Assembly: GCA_009782785.1 (NCBI GenBank)
Contig: WRIJ01000008.1
Span: 46,572-110,571 of the forward strand
Reading direction: 5' to 3'
Length of the DNA: 64,000 nucleotides
Source: Propionibacteriaceae bacterium
GTDB taxonomy: Bacteria > Actinomycetota > Actinomycetes > Propionibacteriales > Propionibacteriaceae
The notes beneath the pieces were generated by a model. It did no database searches and was not told the origin of the DNA. It worked only from the letters and a program-made list of their open reading frames with translations. The number at the start of each line of letters is the position of its first letter. The stretch's first letter is position 1. A program made the translations under genes and the position numbers. Positions 34,511 through 43,169 of the stretch are shown here, one piece after another.

Positions 34511-35099
34511 CTGGATCAAACTCCCCCTTGGGAGTGATGGGCCAATCTTTCCCAAAACGATATTCAAGCTCCTCGTGGTCACGATAGAGCTGTTTACGGC
34601 TACGAGCTGAGAGTCGGTCGCCGAACACTATTCCTAAGAGGTGATCAGTTTCATGTTGAAGACAACGTGCCAACAAACCTGTGCCGTGGATTTCCACCTC
34701 TTGACCATCGTGATCAAGTCCGTGGCATATGGCCGTACTGGGTCGAGACAGGGAGCTGAATGCTCCAGGAAGTGATAGGCATCCCTCTTCTTCGCTCACC
34801 AGTTGACGTGAGGTGCCCTCCGGGAGAATAACTTCAGGATTAATCACCACCCCTTGGTGGACCTGGTCGTTTTCGTCTGCACATTGATAGATGAAAATGG
34901 AGCGATGATCCCCCACTTGGGTTGCCGCAAGACCCACACCTTGAGCAGCAGCCATGGTGGCGAACATATTTCTGAGGAATTGATGAAGTTCGTCATCAAA
35001 CTGGCTGACAGGTATGGTGGGCTCATGAAGGACAGCTTCCCCCCAACGCGTGATCCTTAGAATTTCTCCCCCCGTTGTCAGGTCAGCTACATCAGTCAT
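34485..35099 (-). CDS. def: Peptide deformylase
   Basis: This metalloenzyme removes the formyl group from new protein N-termini. All three family motifs are present: GVGLAATQ (G-x-G-x-A-A-x-Q), EEGCLSLPG and QHETDHLLG (HExxH). The start is ATG 35099 (MTDVADL) with AAAGGAG upstream; the longer frame has no ribosome site and overlaps xerC. Length is 204 residues. The C-terminus (RFGKDWPITPKGEFDPARAG) is short. Its 3' end overlaps the M23 gene on the opposite strand by 26 bp, so transcripts of the two genes are antisense to each other at their ends. Confidence 0.95.
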   Translation of the reverse strand: MTDVADLTTGGEILRITRWGEAVLHEPTIPVSQFDDELHQFLRNMFATMAAAQGVGLAATQVGDHRSIFIYQCADENDQVHQGVVINPEVILPEGTSRQLVSEEEGCLSLPGAFSSLSRPSTAICHGLDHDGQEVEIHGTGLLARCLQHETDHLLGIVFGDRLSARSRKQLYRDHEELEYRFGKDWPITPKGEFDPARAGSTQD

Positions 35100-35180
35100 T
35101 GTGCTCCTTTCCTCAGTGATCCTATCGGACACCAGCGCGTCAGGGCGCAGAAATAGCCCTAGGTGAGGCATCCTTGACCT

Positions 35181-36086
35181 GTGGCTACTGTGACCGACCA
35201 CCTCGGGGACTACGACTTATATCTCGCTAGTCGTTATTCCGAGCGTACGCGGGTCTCCTATGGAACAGACCTGAGGGTGTTTCTCGACTTTCTGGGCACT
35301 CGTGGGATCAACACCATTGAGGATGTTGAACTCAGCGATGCCCGGGCTTGGATTGCTTCCATGTCAGATCAGGGAAAGTCCAAAGCGACATTGCAGCGCC
35401 GTACAGCAGCGATCAAAGGATTCTTCACCTGGGCTAAGTCCATGGGACTCACGGACAAGAATCCGACCATGGGACTCAAGTCTATTAAGGTACCAGGGTC
35501 GTTACCGGAAACCATCACCCAAACCGAAGCCAGCGAATTGATGGATGCGCTCCACGCAGTAGCCCAGGAAACCAACACTGCTGTGGCCTATCGAGACCTT
35601 GCGATCATGGAAATGCTGTACGCCACTGGTTTGAGGGTCTTCGAATTGTGTGACCTCGACATCGATTCCCTCGATCGAGCTCGCGAACTCGTCCATGTCC
35701 TGGGTAAAGGAAATAAGGGGCGCTCTGTCCCTGTAGGAGTGCCTGCATGGAAAGCTGTTGATCGGTGGCTGGACTACCGCCATGAATTGGTCACTGACAG
35801 CAGTGGGCCTGCCCTCTTCCTCGGTGAACGCCATGGTGGGAGAATCAATCAACGAGTAGTTCGGCGAATCGTCCATGCCAGTCTCGGACTTGTGGATGGT
35901 GCCCCCCAACTAGGGCCTCACGGTTTACGCCACGCCATGGCGACACATATTTTGGAAGGTGGTGCTGATTTGCGTACCGTCCAAGAAGTTCTCGGGCACT
36001 CCTCTATTACGACCACCCAGGTCTACACCCATGTGTCCTCCGAAAGACTTCGTGCGATCTTTGCCACTGCACACCCGAGGGCTTGA
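35181..36086 (+). CDS. xerC: Tyrosine recombinase XerC
   Basis: XerC, with XerD, resolves chromosome dimers at the dif site. The N-terminal SAM-like core-binding domain (YLASRYSERTRVSYGTDLRVFLDFL) is followed by the catalytic domain. The catalytic residues are Arg in ATGLRVFELCDL, Lys in VLGKGNKGRSVPV, H-x-x-R in GPHGLRHAMATH, His in VLGHSSI and the nucleophile Tyr in TTQVYTHVSSERL. Length is 301 residues. The start is GTG 35181, or GTG 35190; no strong ribosome site is seen. It is a chromosomal housekeeping gene rather than a mobile-element integrase: no att sites or cargo are nearby. Confidence 0.9.
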   Translation: MATVTDHLGDYDLYLASRYSERTRVSYGTDLRVFLDFLGTRGINTIEDVELSDARAWIASMSDQGKSKATLQRRTAAIKGFFTWAKSMGLTDKNPTMGLKSIKVPGSLPETITQTEASELMDALHAVAQETNTAVAYRDLAIMEMLYATGLRVFELCDLDIDSLDRARELVHVLGKGNKGRSVPVGVPAWKAVDRWLDYRHELVTDSSGPALFLGERHGGRINQRVVRRIVHASLGLVDGAPQLGPHGLRHAMATHILEGGADLRTVQEVLGHSSITTTQVYTHVSSERLRAIFATAHPRA

Positions 36087-36092
36087 AGCCAG

Positions 36093-36875
36093 CTAGGCTG
36101 CTTGAGCGTACCAGCGCCCTCGGATTTCCATGACTTTCAGGGGCATATCAAAGGTACGGCTGAGCACCTCAGAAGTCATGACCTCGTGGATGGGTCCCAT
36201 GGCTATGGAGCGTCCTTGTTTCATGAACAGTGCATGGGTTATTCCGTGAGGGATTTCTTCAACATGGTGGGTCACCATGGCAAGGGTTGGGGCCATGGGA
36301 TCTTCAGAGAATTCCGCCAAAGTGGAAAGAAGGTATTCACGTCCAGCAAGATCAAGTCCGGCTGTTGGTTCATCGAGGAGAAGAATCTCTGGATCACTCA
36401 TCAATGCGCGAGCAATGTGTACCCTTTGGCGCTCCCCCTCAGATAAGGTGCCGAAACGTCGCCCCGCCAAGGAATTGACCCGCAGCTTGGTCATGAGTTT
36501 CTCTGCTTGGATCTCATCGACTGCAGTGTATTCCTCACGCCAGCGCCCAAAAACAGCGTACGCCGACGACATCACTACATCGAGGACCAACTCATCTAAA
36601 GGAATCTGAGCTTCAAGACCTGCAGAGGCAATCCCAATGAGCGGTCTCAATTCAAAGACGTCCATGTCACCGAGTTTGTTGCCCAGCAACCTCACCTCAC
36701 CTGTGGTGGGAAACATATTGGCTGACACCAATTGCAGCAGTGTTGTTTTCCCGGCTCCGTTAGGGCCGATGATGACCCAGCGATCGGCTTGATCGACTTT
36801 CCACGACAGGTGGTCAAGAAGGAAGGTACGACCACGTCTCAGCGTCACTTCGCTGACTTCAATGACCGTACTCAC
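36093..36875 (-). CDS. ABC transporter-type ATPase, stand-alone
   Basis: This 260-residue protein is a single ABC ATPase domain: Walker A GPNGAGKTT, LGTLSEGERQRVHIARALM as a divergent signature (LSEGE instead of LSGGQ), Walker B ILLLDEPTAGLDLAG and MVTHHVEEIP. The layout resembles the cytosolic ModF/YlmA-like ATPases that occur without an obvious permease; none is adjacent here. The start is GTG 36875 (STVIEVSEVTLRRG). TAGGTT lies 7 nt before it, so a leaderless transcript is likely; the earlier TTG is weaker. It is convergent with xerC. Substrate or role is unknown. Confidence 0.8.
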   Translation of the reverse strand: MSTVIEVSEVTLRRGRTFLLDHLSWKVDQADRWVIIGPNGAGKTTLLQLVSANMFPTTGEVRLLGNKLGDMDVFELRPLIGIASAGLEAQIPLDELVLDVVMSSAYAVFGRWREEYTAVDEIQAEKLMTKLRVNSLAGRRFGTLSEGERQRVHIARALMSDPEILLLDEPTAGLDLAGREYLLSTLAEFSEDPMAPTLAMVTHHVEEIPHGITHALFMKQGRSIAMGPIHEVMTSEVLSRTFDMPLKVMEIRGRWYAQAA

Positions 36876-36961
36876 ACAAGATAACCTAGCGGATAAGTGA
36901 TCACTCCCCAAAGAAACTCGACCGGGGATTCACTTTTCTGACATGGTTCATGGATGATCAT

Positions 36962-37432
36962 TCACCCATGCTTCAGGCTGCGTTCGATGTCGTTGGCTAG
37001 TTCAGCAATATCTTCCACACTTTGCTGACCACCAGAAACAGTGGTCATCACCCCGTCAGTTAATACAGTAATACAGGCTACTTGGTGGGGTTGTGGAGTT
37101 TTTTGTGCACTGGATTCCCAGAGTATTCCACACCTTGAAGGGCCGTACCACTGTGAATCTGCCACATAGGTGTCCATGTATTGACCAGTGAGATCGAAAC
37201 TCACTACTGCCAAATCTAGGGGTGAACTGTTGTGAGCATAGGTTGCGGTGAGCTGATCAGGAATCGGGTCAGCTCCCAGGACTGAATAATCACCAGCCTC
37301 ACTGGGAAGAACAGACCCACTGATCGCCTTGGTTGGCGCGACGGGTGGCTGGTGCGCGTCGGATGAATCCCGAGAGGAACAACCCACGAGCACCACACAG
37401 GCAATGAGGCTCGAAGCGATTAACTTGTTCAT
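36962..37432 (-). CDS. Secreted lipoprotein of unknown function
   Basis: This 156-residue protein has a type II signal peptide with lipobox VLVG|C (Cys18), then a Ser/Asp/Pro-rich spacer and a small domain with two further Cys residues (SRCGILWESS, VACITVLTDG). I do not recognise a family. The start ATG 37432 has AAGGAAC upstream. It lies 7 bp after the ABC-F gene, so they are probably co-transcribed. No function can be inferred from that pairing. Confidence 0.75.
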   Translation of the reverse strand: MNKLIASSLIACVVLVGCSSRDSSDAHQPPVAPTKAISGSVLPSEAGDYSVLGADPIPDQLTATYAHNSSPLDLAVVSFDLTGQYMDTYVADSQWYGPSRCGILWESSAQKTPQPHQVACITVLTDGVMTTVSGGQQSVEDIAELANDIERSLKHG

Positions 37433-37439
37433 ATGTTCC

Positions 37440-39038
37440 TTACGCTAGTGCAACAAGCTCCAGGTATTCATCATTCCACAGGTCCTCGGTACCATCGGGT
37501 AACAACAGCACCCGATCTGGATGAAGAGCCTCGACAGCACCTTGATCGTGGGTGACTAATATGATCGCACCACTGTAGGTGTTGATAGCTGATAGGACTT
37601 CTTCTCGCGAAGCTGGGTCGAGGTTATTGGTGGGCTCATCTAACAACAGTACGTTGGCCCGAGAAACCACGAGCATTGCTAATGCAAGGCGAGTCTTCTC
37701 CCCTCCTGACAGTACGGATGCGGGTTTGTTGACATCATCACCGGTAAAGAGGAAGGAGCCGAGGATGGTTCGTGCTTCAGTTTCTGATAGTTCACTGGCG
37801 TAACTCATCATGTTGTCGAGTACGGTTTTCTTCACATCCAAGCTCTCGTGTTCCTGGGCGTAATATCCGAGTTTGAGTCCATGCCCATCGATAACATCAC
37901 CCATGTCTGGTTCTTCAACCCGAGCCAAAAGACGCAGAAGGGTTGTTTTCCCTGCTCCGTTGAGGCCTAGAACAACCACCCGTGAACCTCGGTCAATGAC
38001 GATATCTACACCGAAAAAGACTTCCAAGGATCCATAACTCTTAGTCAACTCCTTGCCTGTCAGTGGGGTCTTCCCACAGGGAGCGGGTTGCGGGAAGCGC
38101 AAATGAGCCACTTTGTCGGCGACCCGCTGGGGTTCGACACCTTCCAAGAGCCCAGCAGCGCGGCGATCCATCGATTGTGCAGCAACAGCTTTCGTGGCTT
38201 TGGCTCTCATGTGATCTGCTTGGGCTTTCAAAGCAGCAGCTTTTCGTTGTGCATTGTCTCTTTGACGTTTTCTCCGACGCTCATCTGCTTCGCGTTGTTC
38301 CAGATAGGACGCCCAGCCGACGTTGTACTGGTCGAGTACACAGCGCCCCGCATCGAGGTGGAAGACCTTGTTCATTGTTTCACCCAACAGACTCACATCG
38401 TGGGAGATCACGACCAGGCCACCACCAAAATTCTGGAGGTATCCTCTCAACCAACTGATGGAGTCTGCATCTAAATGATTGGTGGGTTCATCGAGGAGGA
38501 GGGTTGATGCGTCGAGGAAAAGTATTCGAGCAAGTTCCACCCGGCGGCGTTGCCCTCCTGAAAGATTGGTGAGCACAGTATCGAGGACTCGATTGTCTAA
38601 CCCAACGTTGGCGGCAATTCTGCTAGCTTCTGCTGAAGCACCGTATCCTCCTTGCCCGAGAAACTCGGTTTCCGCACGCGCATAAGCAGCCATCGATGCT
38701 GTACGGTGCTCGCCGGTGGCGCTCGCCATCAGGTGGGAATGCTTCTCCATTCGCGCCATGAGCGTATCCAACCCTCGCGCAGACAGTATTCGAGATTTGG
38801 CGGTGATGTCCATACTGCCTGTACGAGGATCCTGCGGAAGATGCCCAACAACTCCCCGGTGAGTGACCACACCTGATGCTGGTTGGCCTTCGTGGGCCAT
38901 GATTTTCATGAGCGTTGTTTTACCAGCACCATTGCGCCCGACAAGGCCAATTTTGTCACCAGGTGAGACGGAAAATGTGGTGGGTTCTATGAGGAGTTGG
39001 GCACCTACGCGTACTTCAACATCCTTCACCTGGAGCAT
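37440..39038 (-). CDS. ABC-F family ATPase (ribosome-associated translation factor)
   Basis: This 532-residue protein has two ABC domains in one chain and no membrane segments: GRNGAGKTT, LSGGQRRRVELARIL and LLLDEPTNHLD in the first; GLNGAGKTT, LSGGEKTRLALAMLV and LLLDEPTNNLD in the second. A charged linker between them (READERRRKRQRDNAQRKAAALKAQ) is the P-site-tRNA interaction motif region of ABC-F proteins. These act on the ribosome, either as housekeeping factors (EttA/Uup-like) or as antibiotic-target protection proteins. This one looks like an actinobacterial housekeeping member; resistance is not supported by sequence. Confidence 0.9.
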   Translation of the reverse strand: MLQVKDVEVRVGAQLLIEPTTFSVSPGDKIGLVGRNGAGKTTLMKIMAHEGQPASGVVTHRGVVGHLPQDPRTGSMDITAKSRILSARGLDTLMARMEKHSHLMASATGEHRTASMAAYARAETEFLGQGGYGASAEASRIAANVGLDNRVLDTVLTNLSGGQRRRVELARILFLDASTLLLDEPTNHLDADSISWLRGYLQNFGGGLVVISHDVSLLGETMNKVFHLDAGRCVLDQYNVGWASYLEQREADERRRKRQRDNAQRKAAALKAQADHMRAKATKAVAAQSMDRRAAGLLEGVEPQRVADKVAHLRFPQPAPCGKTPLTGKELTKSYGSLEVFFGVDIVIDRGSRVVVLGLNGAGKTTLLRLLARVEEPDMGDVIDGHGLKLGYYAQEHESLDVKKTVLDNMMSYASELSETEARTILGSFLFTGDDVNKPASVLSGGEKTRLALAMLVVSRANVLLLDEPTNNLDPASREEVLSAINTYSGAIILVTHDQGAVEALHPDRVLLLPDGTEDLWNDEYLELVALA

Positions 39039-39087
39039 GACAACGAAACCCAGGTGATCATTGGTTGCATCAAAGGATCAGAGTCGA

Positions 39088-39216
39088 TCAGAATACTGGG
39101 TCCAATGCCTCGGACCACAACTCAGCCTCCTCTTCGGCAGCTTTCTTTGCTCGCATCACGTAGAACACAGTGACACCGAGCAGGAGCATGACAGTAATGA
39201 GTGCAGATTTACGCAT
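39088..39216 (-). CDS. DLW-39 family microprotein
   Basis: This is a 42-residue protein beginning MRKSALITVMLLLG. A single transmembrane helix (about residues 5-22) precedes a charged segment MRAKKAAEEEAE and the end ELWSEALDPVF. The conserved D/E-L-W-x-E-A-x-D-P signature and size identify the actinobacterial DLW-39 family, of unknown function, often found near gyrA. The start ATG lies at 39216 and the stop TGA at 39088. It is 49 bp upstream of the ABC-F gene on the same strand. It is easily missed by gene callers with a length cutoff. Confidence 0.8.
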   Translation of the reverse strand: MRKSALITVMLLLGVTVFYVMRAKKAAEEEAELWSEALDPVF

Positions 39217-39491
39217 ACCAGTAGCTTATCCTATTTCTTATCGTGGCAGCGGATGTCGAGCGGTCCAACTAGTCGTGTGCGGGAACCATCACCAAACACA
39301 CGCAGCCGTACCTTCATATGGTTAGGTAACCAAGGATGCGTCTCCTCATGCTATCGCCTTGACGCAGACATTTGCCAGTGTTATGAGGGGAAATTTCCAT
39401 CCAAGCCGGACGGATGCTACCGCAAGCTACCTTGTCGGAGGTAAACTACCTTCCAAAGTGCGATATCTGCCAATGAGTGGAGGACTAAGTC

Positions 39492-41096
39492 GTGTTAGCA
39501 CAAGAGCAGGGTCTCGAAAGCGTCGAACCCCAATTGACCTCACCACCAGCTGCCATGCGCCGCGGTGTCGTGGCGTTCATTTCCCTGATCGCCACCTTCG
39601 CCCTAGTGTTCACTGTGACCCCTGTGGTCAGTGCTGATCCTGGTGAAGAAGAACCAACCATGGTGTGTATCCCTGGTGATGGCGATGAACCAGAGGCCTG
39701 CTACGAGATCGACGAACTTGATTCACTGTGTGATTGTGAACAACCAGCAGCACTCGACGATCTTGGTAACCCGATTCCCAGTGATCTCCCCTGCCTGTGC
39801 GAAGACGAAGAGATCGCTGCAACCGGCGAAGAATCTGGGGAGTCTGAAGAATCTGAAGGCTCAGAAGAACCAGGTGAACCGGAAGTCACGATCACGGTCC
39901 CGCCACCACCTCCCCCGATCAATCTCACCTTCAACGCCACAGGTGGATATGTCTGGGGTGTGACCAATTTGACGCTGAACGTACGTAACGGATTGTCTGG
40001 ACTTCCCTCTGCTGCACGCGGATACTACGTATTCCAGGGTTGGTACACCCAACCATCAGGGGGAACCAAGGTGACCTATGCGTACGCAGCAGGGATCAAG
40101 CAGAACACCATGGTTTATGCTCAGTGGAAGAAAGCCAGGCATCTTTCTTTCAATGCCAATGGAGGAAAAACCCCTGTGGCATATCGCGATGTGACCCCGG
40201 GAGCAAAAATCGGTTCCTTGCCCACACCAACGCGGACCAATTATCGGTTCGCCGGGTGGTACACCAAGAAGAGTGGCGGAACCAAGATCACCACATCAAC
40301 CAAGGCAGCAAAAACCACAGGGACCACCACGTACTATGCCCACTGGACGCCTTTAAAGACATACAAGTTCAATGCCAACGGTGGGTACGTCTGGAAAACC
40401 TCCAAGTCCATCACAGCAGGGAACAAACTCGGTGCCCTTCCCAAACCAACACGACCTGGTTACACTTTTATGGGCTGGTATACCTCCAAGGCCCATGGTG
40501 GTTCGAAGAGAACCTCTGAGACCAGATCAGCTAAGAAAGCCGGCACAGTCTATCTCTTCGCCAGGTGGGCACCCACAGCTATGTACCAAACTAATGGAGC
40601 ATGGAGTTCCAAAAAATATAGCACCGGAACCATGTCGAACTCTGGGTGTGGGCCTGCAGCAGCATCCATCGCAGTTCGAGCAATCAGTGGCAACTATTCC
40701 GTGTCTCCATGGACTGCGGCGACGTGGAGTACGAATAATGGGTACACCCAATCGGGGGCAGGACGAACAAAAGCATCCTTCTTCGTTGACTACCCTGCCA
40801 CATACGGCGTTAAAGTGACTCCCATACCTGGGGGCAGTAGTGCCTCAGCTGATGCAGCTGCCTTGGCAGCTGTGAAACGAGGTGATTGGGTCATTGCCTT
40901 CATGCGCCCAGGCAATTGGGCAGTCAATGGTCACTACATTCTGTGGTACGACGTTGATGGAGGTACAGCACTCGTGCGAGACCCGTACTCCACTTCAACA
41001 AAGAGGACCCGTGGCAAAGTCAAACTCCTCCAACAGCAAGCCTGGGGTTACTACATTGTCACTGTTCCAGATCACAAGAAAACTTGGAAACCGTAA
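39492..41096 (+). CDS. Secreted protein with three InlB-type repeats and a C39-like papain-fold domain
   Basis: This 534-residue protein has a signal peptide (MRRGVVAFISLIATFALVFTVTPVVSA; ATG 39555 is an alternative start to GTG 39492). An acidic, Cys-rich segment follows (six to seven Cys between residues 59 and 105), then an E/S-rich linker and six prolines. Three Listeria-Bacteroides (InlB B) repeats of about 72 residues follow, each with F-N-A-x-G-G-Y and GWYT. The C-terminus is C39-like: GCGPAAAS gives the Cys, NGHYILWYDV the His and VRDPYS the Asp. No LPXTG or surface anchor is seen, so it is probably secreted. It may bind and cut peptide bonds in the envelope or outside the cell. Confidence 0.85.
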   Translation: MLAQEQGLESVEPQLTSPPAAMRRGVVAFISLIATFALVFTVTPVVSADPGEEEPTMVCIPGDGDEPEACYEIDELDSLCDCEQPAALDDLGNPIPSDLPCLCEDEEIAATGEESGESEESEGSEEPGEPEVTITVPPPPPPINLTFNATGGYVWGVTNLTLNVRNGLSGLPSAARGYYVFQGWYTQPSGGTKVTYAYAAGIKQNTMVYAQWKKARHLSFNANGGKTPVAYRDVTPGAKIGSLPTPTRTNYRFAGWYTKKSGGTKITTSTKAAKTTGTTTYYAHWTPLKTYKFNANGGYVWKTSKSITAGNKLGALPKPTRPGYTFMGWYTSKAHGGSKRTSETRSAKKAGTVYLFARWAPTAMYQTNGAWSSKKYSTGTMSNSGCGPAAASIAVRAISGNYSVSPWTAATWSTNNGYTQSGAGRTKASFFVDYPATYGVKVTPIPGGSSASADAAALAAVKRGDWVIAFMRPGNWAVNGHYILWYDVDGGTALVRDPYSTSTKRTRGKVKLLQQQAWGYYIVTVPDHKKTWKP

Positions 41097-41117
41097 ATTT
41101 GCCAGTGAGTCTTGGTT

Positions 41118-41501
41118 CTAGAGATTGAACCCGATGGCACGCATTTGTTCGCGCCCCTCGTCAGAGATCATGTCCATCGTCCACGGTGGCATCCACACCC
41201 AGTTGATCACTGCACTGCGGGCACGCGTACTGAGCAGGAAATAGACATCTGACTCTAGTTGATCGGTGAGAGGACAAGCAGGAGAAGTCAATGTCATATC
41301 CACAGTGACTCGTCCATCGTCGGTGATGTCCACTCCATAGACCAGGCCAAGGTCAACGATGCTCACCCCGATTTCTGGGTCAACAACATCGCGCAGGACC
41401 TCCAAGAGTTCGTCCGGTGTGGGCCACACCTTCCCGCCTTTATCACCATCACCCCAGGGATCATCAAGGATGTCACAGGTTTCATCTTGGGAATCAGTCA
41501 T
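41118..41501 (-). CDS. sufT: SufT-like DUF59/MIP18 protein for Fe-S cluster assembly
   Basis: This 127-residue protein belongs to the DUF59 (MIP18/PaaD) family that helps deliver or mature Fe-S clusters. The core is LLEVLRDVVDPEIGVSIVDLGLVYGVDI with the conserved D-P-E-x-x-x-S/N motif, then TLTSPACPLTDQLESDV, which holds the usual Cys. The final helix is MISDEGREQMRAIGFNL. The start ATG 41501 overlaps the sufU stop region by 8 nt. It is the last gene of the suf operon, as in many actinobacteria. Confidence 0.9.
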   Translation of the reverse strand: MTDSQDETCDILDDPWGDGDKGGKVWPTPDELLEVLRDVVDPEIGVSIVDLGLVYGVDITDDGRVTVDMTLTSPACPLTDQLESDVYFLLSTRARSAVINWVWMPPWTMDMISDEGREQMRAIGFNL

Positions 41502-41943
41502 GACAACCACCTTCCATTCGTGCGATCGCGTCGCGTAATCCCGCCCATCCCAACATGGCACATTTCACTCTGGCCGGAAATTGGGCTACCCCTTGAAGAG
41601 CAATGCCATCTTGGTAGATATCCTCATCAAGTGTCACTTCCCCACGTCCTTCGATCATTTCCACAAAACCTTCATAGAGTTCCACCGCTTGGGCCAGAGT
41701 ACGCCCAATGACTAGGTCAGTCATGATGGATGTGGATGCTTGCGAGATCGAGCATCCCACACCTTGATAGCTGACGTCGTCAATCATGGAACCATCGCTG
41801 GTCAACCTTAACGTGAGCTCATCGCCGCAAGACGGGTTAACATGGCTCACCTCAACCTGGAAAGGCTCTCGCAAGCCACTATGATGCTTAGCGCGATAGT
41901 GATCCATGATGATCTCTTGGTAGAGAAGGTTCAAGTCATCCAC
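41494..41943 (-). CDS. sufU: SufU, zinc-dependent sulfurtransferase/scaffold partner of SufS
   Basis: SufU takes sulfur from the SufS persulfide during Fe-S assembly. Zinc ligands: Cys in NPSCGDELTLRL with its Asp, Cys in GVGCSISQASTSIM and Cys in RVKCAMLGWAGLRDAI. The N-terminus LNLLYQEIIMDHYRAKHHSG is typical. The start is GTG 41943 with GGAGG upstream, overlapping the sufS stop by 8 nt; the longer frame runs inside sufS. Length is 149 residues. Confidence 0.93.
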   Translation of the reverse strand: MDDLNLLYQEIIMDHYRAKHHSGLREPFQVEVSHVNPSCGDELTLRLTSDGSMIDDVSYQGVGCSISQASTSIMTDLVIGRTLAQAVELYEGFVEMIEGRGEVTLDEDIYQDGIALQGVAQFPARVKCAMLGWAGLRDAIARMEGGCHD

Positions 41944-43168
41944 GATTCCCTCCAAAGAACTGCCATGCTTCCCCCACCCCATCAATGAGTGCATCAATGT
42001 CACTCGTCGTGGTGTAGAGATAACTCGACGCACGCACACTCGACTGAACCCCTAGCCGTACATGGAGTGGGCGTGCACAGTGGTGACCACCACGTATGGC
42101 CACACCCAAAGAATCAAGAACCTGCATGACATCATGGGGATGGATATCTCCCACCTCAAAGGAGAGTGGGCATCCGCGATCACCTAAGCGGGGCCCCAAA
42201 ATCCTCACCTGTTCACAGTCACCCAACCTGCTCAGCGCATAGGTGGTGATCGCTGATGTGTGCGCTGCCACGGCGTCCATCCCGACCGAGTCCAGATAGT
42301 CAACTGCCGCGCCTAGCCCAACTGCTTGGGTGATAGCAGGAGTGCCTGCTTCGAAGCGGTACGGAGGTTTCGCATACGTAGAGGAGTCCATCGTGACCAC
42401 CTCAATCATTTCTCCCCCACCAAGAAACGGTGGCAGGGACTCCAAATGTTCATAGTGTCCCCACAGAACACCGATCCCTGTCGGGCCAAGCATCTTGTGT
42501 CCGGTGAAAGCCATGAAATCAGCTCCAAGGTTACCCACATCCACTGGTTCATGACCAACGAGTTGAGATCCATCCGCCACGACCACTGCCCCCATGTCGT
42601 GGGCCCATGAGGCTACCTCAGTGAGAGGGAATCTCACACCTGTCACATTTGACATTGCTGTCAGGGCAACCACTTTGGTCGATTCGTTGATGAGGTGATC
42701 CTCGTGGGCCTTATCCAGATCAAGCTCGCCAGTATCATCAACATCAAACCAGCGAAGAGTGGCACCAGTACGCTCACACGCCATCTGCCAGGGTACGATA
42801 TTCGAGTGATGTTCTGCCACAGAGATGACGACCTCATCACCAGCAGTCAAGGACGACCCCAGTGTGTAGGCAGCAAGATTTAAAGCCTCTGAAGCATTCT
42901 TGGTGAAAATGATCTCCTGGGACTGAGCACCAATGAAGTCCGCAACCTTGCCGCGTGCTGTTTCATAAGCCAAGCTGGCTTCAGTTCCCAGGGTATGCAT
43001 AGCCCGCGCCACATTGGCATTACTCGTCAACGAGAACTCTTTCATGGCCTCAATGACCTGTGTGGGTTTTTGGGAGGTATTGGCCGAATCCAAGTAAACA
43101 AGCTCGCGCCCATTCACTTGCCGATTCAGGATCGGGAAATCCTCGCGGATCTTGGCCAGATCTAACAT
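41936..43168 (-). CDS. sufS: SufS, cysteine desulfurase
   Basis: SufS is a PLP enzyme that releases sulfur from cysteine as an enzyme-bound persulfide for Fe-S clusters. PLP-lysine motif: AFTGHKMLGPTG. Pocket motifs: AEHHSNIVPWQ, VVVADGSQLVGH. The active-site Cys lies in IRGGHHCARPLHVRLG. The start ATG 43168 is immediately after the sufC stop. Length is 410 residues, normal for group II desulfurases. The longer open frame upstream runs inside sufC and is rejected. Confidence 0.95.
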   Translation of the reverse strand: MLDLAKIREDFPILNRQVNGRELVYLDSANTSQKPTQVIEAMKEFSLTSNANVARAMHTLGTEASLAYETARGKVADFIGAQSQEIIFTKNASEALNLAAYTLGSSLTAGDEVVISVAEHHSNIVPWQMACERTGATLRWFDVDDTGELDLDKAHEDHLINESTKVVALTAMSNVTGVRFPLTEVASWAHDMGAVVVADGSQLVGHEPVDVGNLGADFMAFTGHKMLGPTGIGVLWGHYEHLESLPPFLGGGEMIEVVTMDSSTYAKPPYRFEAGTPAITQAVGLGAAVDYLDSVGMDAVAAHTSAITTYALSRLGDCEQVRILGPRLGDRGCPLSFEVGDIHPHDVMQVLDSLGVAIRGGHHCARPLHVRLGVQSSVRASSYLYTTTSDIDALIDGVGEAWQFFGGNRG

Positions 43169-43169
43169 C

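Noticed and set aside
35181..36086. xerC as the integrase of a genomic island
   Set aside because: Neighbours are housekeeping genes, no flanking direct repeats or tRNA are seen, and the protein matches chromosomal XerC in length and motifs.
37440..39038. Antibiotic-resistance ABC-F gene
   Set aside because: The sequence resembles housekeeping ABC-F proteins, and resistance cannot be read from the sequence alone.
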